Of a DNA stretch of 5,105 nucleotides, positions 1 through 5,105 are shown one piece after another (positions within the stretch are counted from its first letter, which is position 1; each line of letters starts with the position of its first letter). The stretch is from Thermoflexales bacterium (GTDB taxonomy: Bacteria > Chloroflexota > Anaerolineae > Fen-1058), in contig JADGQE010000299.1 in the NCBI GenBank assembly GCA_017882055.1, positions 1 through 5,105 of the forward strand, written 5' to 3'. The position numbers were made by a program, and so were the translations under genes. The notes under the pieces were generated by a model. It did no database searches, was not told the origin of the DNA, and was given only the letters and a program-made list of their open reading frames with translations.

Positions 1-174
1 TGCGGGCCTGGGCTTCGCGGGGGCGTAGGGCTGAATCAGCACTTCCGTTGAAATTCCCAGCCCTTGATGCAAGCGGCGGATCATTTCGATCGACAACGAG
101 CGTTTGCGATTCAAGACCTCGGCCACACGCGCCCGGCTGCCGATGTACGGTTCCAGATCGGCGCGCGCCGAAAG
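1..174 (-). pseudogene. HigA-like (XRE family) antitoxin, C-terminal fragment, broken and cut by the window edge
   Basis: Translating the minus strand from 174 to 1 gives 58 uninterrupted residues that strongly resemble the C-terminal half of HigA-family antitoxins, the DNA-binding partners of HigB mRNA interferases. Visible hallmarks are ADLEPYIGSRARVAEVLN, then RKRSLS, then MIRRLHQGLGIS and VLIQPYAP, which cover the helix-turn-helix and following helices. The frame is closed immediately upstream by an in-frame TAG at 175-177, and it has no start codon before the internal Met at 82-84, which lies after the recognition helix. The N-terminal part of a normal HigA is therefore missing from this frame. 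The segment upstream is open in another frame (up to 316), so a frameshift near 160-170, in a GCGCGC run, is a plausible cause; an assembly indel would look the same. The end lies off the left edge. No HigB toxin is visible upstream. The family call is fairly secure; pseudogene status is an inference. Confidence 0.65.
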
Positions 175-316
175 CTAACGCGACCTGCGAGCGCTGTCTG
201 GGCAGCGTGCGAAGCTGTGTCTCGATCACCTGCTCATCTTGGGAGAGCAGCACTTGTATCGCGTTATCTGGGAATATGCGGACTTTAGTCGCGCCCGACC
301 CATCAGGCTTGAGCAT
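167..316 (-). other. unrecognised open frame, possible 5' part of the broken antitoxin gene
   Basis: A minus-strand frame opens with ATG at 314-316, behind an in-frame TGA at 323-325, and reads about 50 residues of plausible protein (MLKPDGSGATKVRIFPDNAI at the start, then VLLSQDEQVIETQLRTLP). It then passes into the GC-rich stretch near 165. Beyond that point this frame stays open to the window edge, but the residues become arginine-, proline- and glycine-rich, because the recognisable HigA-like coding lies in another frame. The simplest reading is that these residues once led into the HigA-like segment and a small indel has shifted the frame. I do not recognise the N-terminal residues as HigA, so a separate small gene or non-coding DNA remains possible. 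No convincing ribosome binding site precedes the ATG. manC ends 70 bp upstream. Confidence 0.25.
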
Positions 317-386
317 CCGCCGTCAAGCCTCGGCCGAATTATTCCCCATCAAGAAACGTGACACCTCGCCGCTAAGAATCAGACTC

Positions 387-1457
387 TCACAACCACTGGC
401 TTAGGCCAGCCTGCTTGAGCTGATCGACCATCGCGCGCACTTCTTGTTCCTGCTCTTTGGGGCAGACGAGCAAAGCATCTTCGGTGTCGATAATCACCAG
501 TCCTTGTACACCGATCGTCGCAATCAATCGCTTGTCGCCGAATACCAATGTGTCGCGGGTGTTGATGCCGATATGGGGTCCAATCAAGATATTGCCATCC
601 CGATCGGCGGGCAGCAGTGTCAATAGACTACCCCAACTACCCACGTCTGTCCAACCGATGCTCACCGGAATGACAGCGACGTCGGCGGCTCCTTCCATCA
701 CACCGTAATCGATCGTTTGCTTGGTGACTTTAGGCCAGACCCGCTTCAGTGTCGCTTCATAGGCAGGTTGCCTCAGGGTTGCTGCTACTTCGGTCAGTTG
801 ATTGTAGAACTCGGGCAGCTGGCGTTCAAACTCGGCCAGAATACGATCCACACGCCAGATGAACATGCCACTATTCCAAGAATAGTCCCCGCTCTCCATC
901 ATCTGTGTCGCTGTCTCAAAATCCGGCTTCTCAACGAAGCGCTCGACCTGAAATGTTGGAAGGCCATCTATCGTGCCTAGATCGACCCCATGATGAATAT
1001 ACCCGAAGCCCGTTGAGGGTGAAGTCGGTTTGATGCCCAGTGTTACCAAATGTCCGGCCTCGGCCACTTGCGCCGCGATCACTAGAACCTGCCGGAAGCC
1101 TTCAGCATCCGTGATATAGTGATCGGCCGTAAGCACGGCCATCAACGCGGCTGCATCTTTTCCGTGCAAGTGAATCGCAGCCAGACCGATCGCAGGCGCT
1201 GTTCCCCGCCCCTCCGGTTCAACAATGAAATTTTCCGGCAGCAGCTCAGGCACTTGCTCCATCAACAAAGCGGCGTGTTCGCCGCGAGTGACGACCAGGA
1301 TACGTTCGGGCGGAAAGATAGGCGCGATTCTGTCGACGGCGTATTGAAACATCGTACGCTGCCCGATCAATTTAAGCGCCTGTTTGGGGCGACGCTGCCG
1401 GCTGAGCGGCCACAAGCGGGTGCCACTGCCCCCGGCCATGATTACGGCATAATACAT
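387..1457 (-). CDS. manC: mannose-1-phosphate guanylyltransferase (GDP-mannose pyrophosphorylase)
   Basis: This 356-residue cytosolic enzyme would make GDP-mannose from GTP and alpha-D-mannose 1-phosphate, feeding GDP-fucose, GDP-rhamnose or mannosylated glycan synthesis. The N-terminal nucleotidyltransferase signature is complete: AVIMAGGSGTRLWPLSR at residues 4-20, followed by PK at 24-25. Other family blocks are LTADHYI (109-115), the sugar-phosphate loop FVEKP (174-178), WNSGMFIW (194-201), TIDYGVME (248-255) and WTDVGSW (269-275). The C-terminus (about 316-340, GVQGLVIIDTEDALLV) matches the short left-handed beta-helix region. Length fits the short, monofunctional type; the phosphomannose isomerase domain of the roughly 470-residue bifunctional enzymes is absent. 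The ATG at 1455-1457 is preceded by GAAGG with a 4-nt spacer. A fold-back element fills the gap to the upstream gene, so manC may be transcribed separately from the fucose-type cluster. The enzyme family is secure; specificity for mannose over related hexose phosphates is inferred. Confidence 0.93.
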   Translation of the reverse strand: MYYAVIMAGGSGTRLWPLSRQRRPKQALKLIGQRTMFQYAVDRIAPIFPPERILVVTRGEHAALLMEQVPELLPENFIVEPEGRGTAPAIGLAAIHLHGKDAAALMAVLTADHYITDAEGFRQVLVIAAQVAEAGHLVTLGIKPTSPSTGFGYIHHGVDLGTIDGLPTFQVERFVEKPDFETATQMMESGDYSWNSGMFIWRVDRILAEFERQLPEFYNQLTEVAATLRQPAYEATLKRVWPKVTKQTIDYGVMEGAADVAVIPVSIGWTDVGSWGSLLTLLPADRDGNILIGPHIGINTRDTLVFGDKRLIATIGVQGLVIIDTEDALLVCPKEQEQEVRAMVDQLKQAGLSQWL

Positions 1458-1473
1458 ATGACCTTCATCCTCT

Positions 1474-1684
1474 AGCTGCCATTTCGCTTAAATTTTCTGG
1501 GCTTTTCAAGATTCAGCCACTTTACTCGGCAATTTCACGTTTTTATGTTGCGACTTGGCTGCTCACATATTTATCAGTCGAGATCGAAACGTCGGGATCA
1601 TGGCAGTGGCTTCCAAAAAGTGCTTGTTTTGCCGTGCAAAATGAAATCTTCGAGTAGGCCAATTTTTTAAGCGAAATGGCAGCT
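1474..1684. repeat. fold-back (MITE-like) element with 19-bp perfect terminal inverted repeats
   Basis: The intergenic gap between the tandem nucleotidyltransferase and manC is bounded by a perfect 19-bp inverted repeat: 1474-1492 (AGCTGCCATTTCGCTTAAA) pairs exactly with 1666-1684. The symmetry continues imperfectly inward. AAGATT at 1508-1513 has its complement at 1645-1650, at the same distance from each end. The block 1521-1532 matches the reverse complement of 1629-1640 at 10 of 12 positions, and both are followed by a T-run. The whole unit is 211 bp, AT-richer than the flanking genes, and encodes nothing recognisable. This is the architecture of a non-autonomous miniature inverted-repeat element, or of a large structured intergenic RNA. 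No clear target-site duplication is seen; both ends are flanked only by a short CT. Its right arm ends 6 bp beyond the stop codon of the nucleotidyltransferase gene, so in RNA it could also influence termination or 3'-end stability. Confidence 0.6.
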
Positions 1685-1690
1685 CTGGCT

Positions 1691-2509
1691 TCAGAATCCC
1701 CGCAAATCGGTGCTTTGCCTGCGCGGCAGGCCCGGTTTGGGAGTTCGTTTCAAAACAACATACTGGATGCCATGCTGCTGACAGAACTCACGCTTTTCAG
1801 GTTTGTCACCATCTTCGTTGACCGCGTACATATCCGGCTTGATCAGATCGATCTCCGGCTCGGCATCCATCCACCCCTGGCCGCTGGAGATCAGCGCTTG
1901 CGTCACATAGCGGATGGATTGCGCCATGTAGCGGCGCTCGTCCTGCGGAAACAAGGGATGCCCTGCACCTTTGAGCAAGCGGACATTTTCGTCGTGTCCC
2001 GCCACAACATACAGATCGCCCAATTCCGATACTTCCTCAAAGAACCGCACGTGACCCGAGTGGAACCAATCGTAACAGCCCGTCACGACCACCTTCTTGC
2101 GCGCAGAGATCACCGTAGGATCATAAGCTTTAGCCGGGAAGCCTTGCAGATCAGCGGCGGTCAAAACGCGATAGGCCATGCCGTGAGATTCACAGGCCGA
2201 TCGTTTGGCGGCAGTGTCATTCGGCTCATCAACGACCCACGTCATTGATTGAGGTCCAGCGATATGTGGTATCGCATCCCGCTCGATCAGTCCCTCAACC
2301 ACCGACACTTGCGTCACATACCGAATGGCCCGCACAAAATAAAGACGTTCGGCCAACGGGAACTGAGGAGGCTTGCCTTCCAGGTTGCGGATGGTCTCGT
2401 CTGACCACACCTGCACCTGCAGCTTCCCCAACTTCGAGGCTTCTTCCAGGAAGCGTACCTGGGGGCATCGCAGATCATCAAAGCTGCCGGTTACGACGGC
2501 GTCACTCAT
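1691..2509 (-). CDS. tandem cytidylyltransferase-fold protein (sugar-phosphate nucleotidyltransferase), first domain degenerate
   Basis: This 272-residue protein contains two copies of the HxGH-type nucleotidyltransferase fold used by glycerol-3-phosphate cytidylyltransferase, phosphopantetheine adenylyltransferase and ADP-heptose synthase. The second copy (about 138-272) looks competent: VVVTGCYDWFHSGH at 140-153 carries the HSGH catalytic motif, and STDLRG (266-271) near the C-terminus corresponds to the ISSTxxR phosphate-binding signature. The first copy (about 4-125) has the same framework (VVTGSFDDL, VRFLEEASKLG, ERLYFVRAIRYVTQ), but both histidines of the motif are replaced (RCPQ at 14-17), so it is probably structural or regulatory. 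The repeats align across FLEE/FFEE, AIRYVTQ/SIRYVTQ and the HGMAY/HGIQY segments. The ATG at 2507-2509 has GGAG with a 5-nt spacer and lies 11 bp after the GHMP kinase stop, which suggests coupled translation. The likely role is coupling a nucleotide to the sugar phosphate made by the kinase; CTP is the family's commonest donor, but the actual nucleotide and sugar are unknown. Confidence 0.8.
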   Translation of the reverse strand: MSDAVVTGSFDDLRCPQVRFLEEASKLGKLQVQVWSDETIRNLEGKPPQFPLAERLYFVRAIRYVTQVSVVEGLIERDAIPHIAGPQSMTWVVDEPNDTAAKRSACESHGMAYRVLTAADLQGFPAKAYDPTVISARKKVVVTGCYDWFHSGHVRFFEEVSELGDLYVVAGHDENVRLLKGAGHPLFPQDERRYMAQSIRYVTQALISSGQGWMDAEPEIDLIKPDMYAVNEDGDKPEKREFCQQHGIQYVVLKRTPKPGLPRRQSTDLRGF

Positions 2510-2520
2510 GCGCGCTCCAA

Positions 2521-3324
2521 TTATGGCTCTGCAATTCTGACCTTCACCCGCAGCGAACCAGGCACCGGTTCTTCGGACACCACGTATAAATATCCGCCGC
2601 CGCAGCCCGAATACATTGCGCCCGTATATCTGGACTGGTAGTAGTTTAACAAGCCCACCAGATTAACTTTGATCGTCGGATGCTTAACCGTATTCGGCAA
2701 AATCGTCGCCCAACATTGCATACACGCATTCATCGATGCCCCTAACGCTGCAACGTCTTTCGCAACAATTGCGTCGAAGCAATCTTTGCCGGATTGATTC
2801 AACCGACCAATCCACTGCCGATCCAGATTCTTTTCGCCCAGCGGGCTGTAACCGTCGGGCCGTGGCGCGACCGGCAGCATATGAATCACGGCTTCAAGCC
2901 AGGCCGCCACCTCAGGATCATTATTCGATTCGACGTGCACGGGGAAAATGCCGCCCTCAGACCGAAAGTCGTAATCGATCCGGTTGACGCCGGGATAGAT
3001 CAGGCCGACCATGTCCTGCGATCCTGAGGGATCAGACTTACCGGCATTCTCAGCGGCATACAGTTCGCGAACCAGTTTAGCCGGGTCTTCGTCCGGCAGC
3101 GAACCGTTCCATAGTTCCAATGCGATTTTGCGAGTGCTGGTGCCCATGCCACACCGATCCATAAAGTGGCAGGTCGGCTCCAAAGCGACGACGACCATCG
3201 AGCCGGGCGGCGTGGGATTGAGTTGAGAAACAAAAGGCTGATCGATCCAGCCGCCGGCAAACGCCATGCGGTACGGCATCTTGCCGATCACAGTGGTAAT
3301 GTCTACATCGGTTCGCTTGCTCAT
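2521..3324 (-). CDS. GHMP-family sugar kinase, L-fucokinase/heptose-kinase-like, compact form
   Basis: Counted from the ATG at 3322-3324 the product is 267 residues with the three GHMP motifs. Motif 1 is GKMPYRMAFAGGWIDQP (14-30), typical of sugar-binding GHMP kinases. Motif 2, the phosphate-binding loop, is CGMGTSTR (58-65). Motif 3 is YSGCGGGYLYVV (238-249). SGSQDMVGL (100-108) corresponds to the QDQ/GG segment of the L-fucokinase and D-glycero-D-manno-heptose 7-phosphate kinase (HddA) branch, so ATP-dependent phosphorylation of a sugar, probably at the anomeric carbon, is expected. It is short: only about 40 residues separate motifs 1 and 2, where many relatives have far more. An in-frame TTG at 3331-3333 would add three residues; I prefer the ATG because GAGGG at 3335-3339 and GGGG at 3328-3331 lie upstream of it, whereas the TTG would have almost no spacer. 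Neighbours (FucI, FucU, nucleotidyltransferase) favour a fucose- or arabinose-like substrate; this is inference. Confidence 0.82.
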   Translation of the reverse strand: MSKRTDVDITTVIGKMPYRMAFAGGWIDQPFVSQLNPTPPGSMVVVALEPTCHFMDRCGMGTSTRKIALELWNGSLPDEDPAKLVRELYAAENAGKSDPSGSQDMVGLIYPGVNRIDYDFRSEGGIFPVHVESNNDPEVAAWLEAVIHMLPVAPRPDGYSPLGEKNLDRQWIGRLNQSGKDCFDAIVAKDVAALGASMNACMQCWATILPNTVKHPTIKVNLVGLLNYYQSRYTGAMYSGCGGGYLYVVSEEPVPGSLRVKVRIAEP

Positions 3325-3337
3325 AAGCCCCAATCCC

Positions 3338-3445
3338 TCAACGTGATCGTATGCAACTGGTTCGCCCGCTATCCGATCGGCCTACGGCACCCACCTGGGC
3401 AATGGCCAGATCAGAAACCTCGATCGCAAAATGATCGACTTTCAT
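3338..3445 (-). pseudogene. truncated VOC (glyoxalase-fold) protein remnant
   Basis: A 35-codon frame starts at ATG 3443-3445, 9 bp after the mutarotase stop, with AAGGGG placed as a ribosome binding site. It begins MKVDHFAIEVSDLAIA, which is the typical first strand and turn of VOC-superfamily proteins (glyoxalase I, bleomycin resistance, methylmalonyl-CoA epimerase), where the first His binds the metal. After about 16 residues the similarity stops: the remainder (QVGAVGRSDSGRTSCIRSR, then TGA) is not VOC-like, and a full protein would need about 110-150 residues. The gap to the GHMP kinase holds nothing else. The best reading is a cluster gene that lost nearly all its body by internal deletion but kept its start signals; translation of the peptide could still couple to the kinase, because the TGA abuts the kinase's Shine-Dalgarno region. 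With only 13-16 informative residues the family call is moderate. Confidence 0.5.
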
Positions 3446-3454
3446 GGGACCCCT

Positions 3455-3874
3455 TCAGGGCAGCACCACACCAATCGTCAGCAAGATATTGGCGTAGATG
3501 CGCTGCTCGCCCGTAGCGATGACAAGGGCCGTATCGGGATCGCGCCCGGCCTCGTAAAACTCAAACCGGCCCAGGGGCTCGAGCGCAACGCCCAGAGGCA
3601 GAATGTCGCGAAACTCGCCAAAGATGGGCGGCTCCGCGCCGGACGCGGACTGCATCACGGCCGCGGCTTCGATCGGAATCGCTTCCACCAGCACGCGCAA
3701 TACATCCATCACCGTTACCAAACCCGGTGCCAGATTCAGATATACGCGTGCTGCCGCTGGATTACCGCCTGTGCCAAATGGATAATTCCCATCCGCGATC
3801 AGGACCTTGGAACCATGACCGGCCCCGCCTAGCGCCTTAAGGATTTCAGGATGAAGCAGCTTTGTTTTGAGCAT
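3455..3874 (-). CDS. fucU: FucU/RbsD-family sugar mutarotase
   Basis: This 139-residue protein belongs to the RbsD/FucU family, cytosolic oligomeric enzymes that speed interconversion of sugar anomers (L-fucose for FucU; pyran and furan forms of ribose for RbsD). The conserved N-terminus is intact: LLHPEILKALGGAGHGSKVL (6-25), with the catalytic-type His20, followed by IADGNYP (26-32) including Asp28. The C-terminal block FEFYEAGRDP (105-114) and TGEQRIYANILLTIGV (121-136) contains the FYE and YANILL (FucU: YGNILL) elements that bind sugar and form the subunit interface. Length matches the family (about 140). The ATG at 3872-3874 sits 5 nt from a perfect AGGAGG (3880-3885). It follows the FucI gene by 97 bp, and this isomerase-mutarotase pairing argues for the FucU rather than RbsD role. 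The family call is firm; the substrate (L-fucose or another sugar such as D-arabinose) is inferred from the neighbour. Confidence 0.88.
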   Translation of the reverse strand: MLKTKLLHPEILKALGGAGHGSKVLIADGNYPFGTGGNPAAARVYLNLAPGLVTVMDVLRVLVEAIPIEAAAVMQSASGAEPPIFGEFRDILPLGVALEPLGRFEFYEAGRDPDTALVIATGEQRIYANILLTIGVVLP

Positions 3875-3879
3875 CTTAA

Positions 3880-3885
3880 CCTCCT
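3880..3885 (-). promoter_or_regulatory. strong Shine-Dalgarno sequence of the mutarotase gene
   Basis: On the minus strand AGGAGG is followed by TTAAG and the ATG at 3872-3874, an ideal site and spacing. It is the strongest ribosome binding site in the window and fixes the mutarotase start. Confidence 0.8.
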
Positions 3886-3922
3886 GGTGTCAGATTAAAT
3901 ACCACGGCTGTCCCGGATAGCA

Positions 3923-3947
3923 CATGGCATCTCAAATGCCCGCCATG
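3923..3947 (-). other. small hairpin in the isomerase-mutarotase gap
   Basis: CATGGC at 3923-3928 is the exact reverse complement of GCCATG at 3942-3947, leaving a 13-nt loop. An alternative inner pairing of GGCAT with ATGCC also exists within it. There is no T-run after it in the direction of transcription, so it does not look like an intrinsic terminator; it may be a processing or stability element, or chance. Apart from this and the Shine-Dalgarno site, the 100-bp gap holds nothing I can assign. Confidence 0.25.
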
Positions 3948-3974
3948 AAATCCCGGCCATCCGCGGTTTGCCGT

Positions 3975-5105
3975 TTACAGTTTCTTGCCCAACATCAGCT
4001 TGGCATTGGTTTCGCCGCCATTCTCCAAATAGAGCAACGGCAGCGGTCGATCAACACCCTCGACGAAGCTGGGCCGCGCGGCCCAATACACTTCCGATAG
4101 CACGTTGTTCAAGTCCATCCAGTATTCCAACCGCGCCGGGCTGAGACCCTGAATCATGTGGAGGTGGTTGGCAGGTGGATAGTGCTTGTACTCGTACATC
4201 GTCGCGTACTTGGGCATGATGAACGTATGCGGCCATTCACGATTGGTGGCGTGCGTCAACGGCGTCGCGATCATCTCAGGCACTTCCACGCTCGTGGCCT
4301 CGTCCCAATTCATCCCGAACAAGCCCGATAGGCTGCTGTACGTCAAGCGGCCCGCGATGCCCGACAAACCGCCCGGCGACACAAACGTCACCGAGTTGCC
4401 CAGGCCGGGGAAGTAGTCGCGATCCTGCAGCGGCATCGATACGCGCGACATGATCGTTTCGACGCTCTCGCCGGGCTGGCCGGCCCAATCGAATGACGCG
4501 CTGCCCGAATTATCACCGTCGACCAAACCTTTGTGTGCCCACTCTTCATGCGGCAGCGACACACCCAACTTCTGCGCCAACGCCTCAAGTTCCCACTTCT
4601 CCCACACTTTGCGGAAGTCCATAAACAACGGCGGATTGCCGCCCGTCAACGCGGAGAAGAACAACATCGTTAACAGACCTTGCGCGTCCGCCTCGGTCGC
4701 AAACGGGACCGGCAGCTTAGGCCCGTTGTGATCGAACGTCGAGTTAAAGAGCGACTCCATCGCATCGGCCACGGGCAGCGGTGTGCCGCGCAGATCAGAA
4801 CCCCATTCCAACTGGCTCATGAAGCCGCCGCCGACAGCGTCCAAATCTTTGAGCAAATCACGCGCGATGAGATACAGCGCGAGGCTTTGATTGAAACGCT
4901 GCGAGTCTTCGTCGCTGCGTAGTTCCAGGCGGCTGCCCACATATCGATCGACCCACGCACGCAACGCCTTGAGCTCATCGGCCTTGTAGGCTTTCTTGTT
5001 CAGCATATCCGCCAGCAGTTTCATATCCAGCCGCGTGATTTCAAGGCCGAACTGCTGCCGTGTGGGCAATATATGCGCCAGCGCGGTTTCCATGCCCATC
5101 GAATC
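3975..5105 (-). CDS. fucI: L-fucose/D-arabinose isomerase family protein, C-terminal part (5' end beyond the window)
   Basis: The frame is open to the right edge and gives 376 residues, against about 590 in E. coli FucI. It aligns with the second and C-terminal domains, so about 200 N-terminal residues lie outside; the apparent Met at 5097-5099 is internal, within the SMGM segment corresponding to SMGI of FucI. FucI is a Mn-dependent cytosolic enzyme that converts L-fucose to L-fuculose and D-arabinose to D-ribulose. Counting from that Met, ATEADAQG holds Glu136 and FMDFR holds Asp161, matching metal ligands Glu337 and Asp361 of the E. coli enzyme; PANHLHM holds His312, matching His528. NSSFD-like NSTFDHNG (119-126), DNSGSASFD (196-204) and the WPHTF segment also correspond. 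It is the most upstream gene seen, followed by the mutarotase. It diverges clearly from the E. coli protein, especially after the metal histidine, so another deoxy-hexose or pentose substrate is possible. Confidence 0.82.
   Translation of the reverse strand, partial: DSMGMETALAHILPTRQQFGLEITRLDMKLLADMLNKKAYKADELKALRAWVDRYVGSRLELRSDEDSQRFNQSLALYLIARDLLKDLDAVGGGFMSQLEWGSDLRGTPLPVADAMESLFNSTFDHNGPKLPVPFATEADAQGLLTMLFFSALTGGNPPLFMDFRKVWEKWELEALAQKLGVSLPHEEWAHKGLVDGDNSGSASFDWAGQPGESVETIMSRVSMPLQDRDYFPGLGNSVTFVSPGGLSGIAGRLTYSSLSGLFGMNWDEATSVEVPEMIATPLTHATNREWPHTFIMPKYATMYEYKHYPPANHLHMIQGLSPARLEYWMDLNNVLSEVYWAARPSFVEGVDRPLPLLYLENGGETNAKLMLGKKL

Noticed and set aside
48..404. 118-residue plus-strand open frame at the left edge
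   Set aside because: It is rich in Cys, Arg and Ser with no recognisable domain, and lies opposite the HigA-like fragment, whose motifs are convincing.
396..409. CTGGC/GCCAG hairpin as the manC terminator
   Set aside because: The 5-bp stem lies within the last manC codons, upstream of the stop, and no T-run follows it in the transcription direction.
1676..2248. 190-residue plus-strand open frame
   Set aside because: It is antisense to the tandem nucleotidyltransferase and starts inside the right arm of the inverted repeat; its residues show no family features, while the minus strand has clear motifs.
3331..3333. TTG as the start of the GHMP kinase
   Set aside because: The ATG three codons later has better-spaced GGGG and GAGGG upstream; the TTG would have a purine run almost touching it.
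3431..3832. 133-residue plus-strand open frame
   Set aside because: It lies antisense to the mutarotase gene, whose family motifs, length and Shine-Dalgarno sequence are all in order.
3888..3955. short minus-strand frame (about 21 codons) in the isomerase-mutarotase gap
   Set aside because: It has no clear ribosome binding site, no recognisable sequence, and overlaps the small hairpin; nothing distinguishes it from chance.
5097..5099. ATG as the true start of the FucI-family gene
   Set aside because: The frame is open upstream to the window edge, and the residues here align with the middle of FucI, so this Met is internal.

Overview
The window carries one gene cluster, all of it read from the minus strand, so transcription runs from the right edge to the left. 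In transcription order it holds: the C-terminal two thirds of an L-fucose/D-arabinose isomerase (FucI family, 5' end beyond the right edge); a FucU/RbsD-family sugar mutarotase; a 35-codon remnant that starts like a VOC (glyoxalase-fold) protein; a compact GHMP sugar kinase; a protein with two cytidylyltransferase-fold domains; a 211-bp fold-back element filling the next intergenic gap; a mannose-1-phosphate guanylyltransferase; and the broken C-terminal part of a HigA-like antitoxin at the left edge. No rRNA, tRNA, CRISPR array, integrase or transposase gene is visible.

The organism cannot be named from this sequence. Base composition is moderate (by eye somewhat above 50% GC), start codons are ATG with recognisable Shine-Dalgarno sequences, and gaps within the right-hand cluster are short, so this is a bacterial chromosome or metagenomic contig. 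The short single-domain ManC and the split kinase/nucleotidyltransferase arrangement would suit a Chloroflexota- or Planctomycetota-like lineage, but that is a weak guess.

Right part (about 1690-5105): the isomerase and mutarotase would interconvert an aldose and ketose and the anomers of a fucose- or arabinose-like sugar. The GHMP kinase has the SQD signature region of the L-fucokinase/heptose-kinase branch and would phosphorylate a sugar, probably at C1. The tandem nucleotidyltransferase, 11 bp downstream, would then join the sugar phosphate to a nucleotide. This looks like a salvage-and-activation route similar in logic to bifunctional Fkp (L-fucokinase/GDP-fucose pyrophosphorylase). Here, however, the two activities lie on separate proteins, and the nucleotidyltransferase is of the HxGH (cytidylyltransferase/ADP-heptose synthase) fold instead of the GDP-sugar pyrophosphorylase fold. 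The true sugar and nucleotide are not shown by the sequence.

Left part (1-1690): ManC supplies GDP-mannose, the usual precursor of de novo GDP-fucose and of mannose-containing glycans, so the theme of activated sugars continues. It is separated from the right-hand cluster by a fold-back, MITE-like element and may have its own promoter. Downstream of manC the sequence decays into antitoxin remnants.
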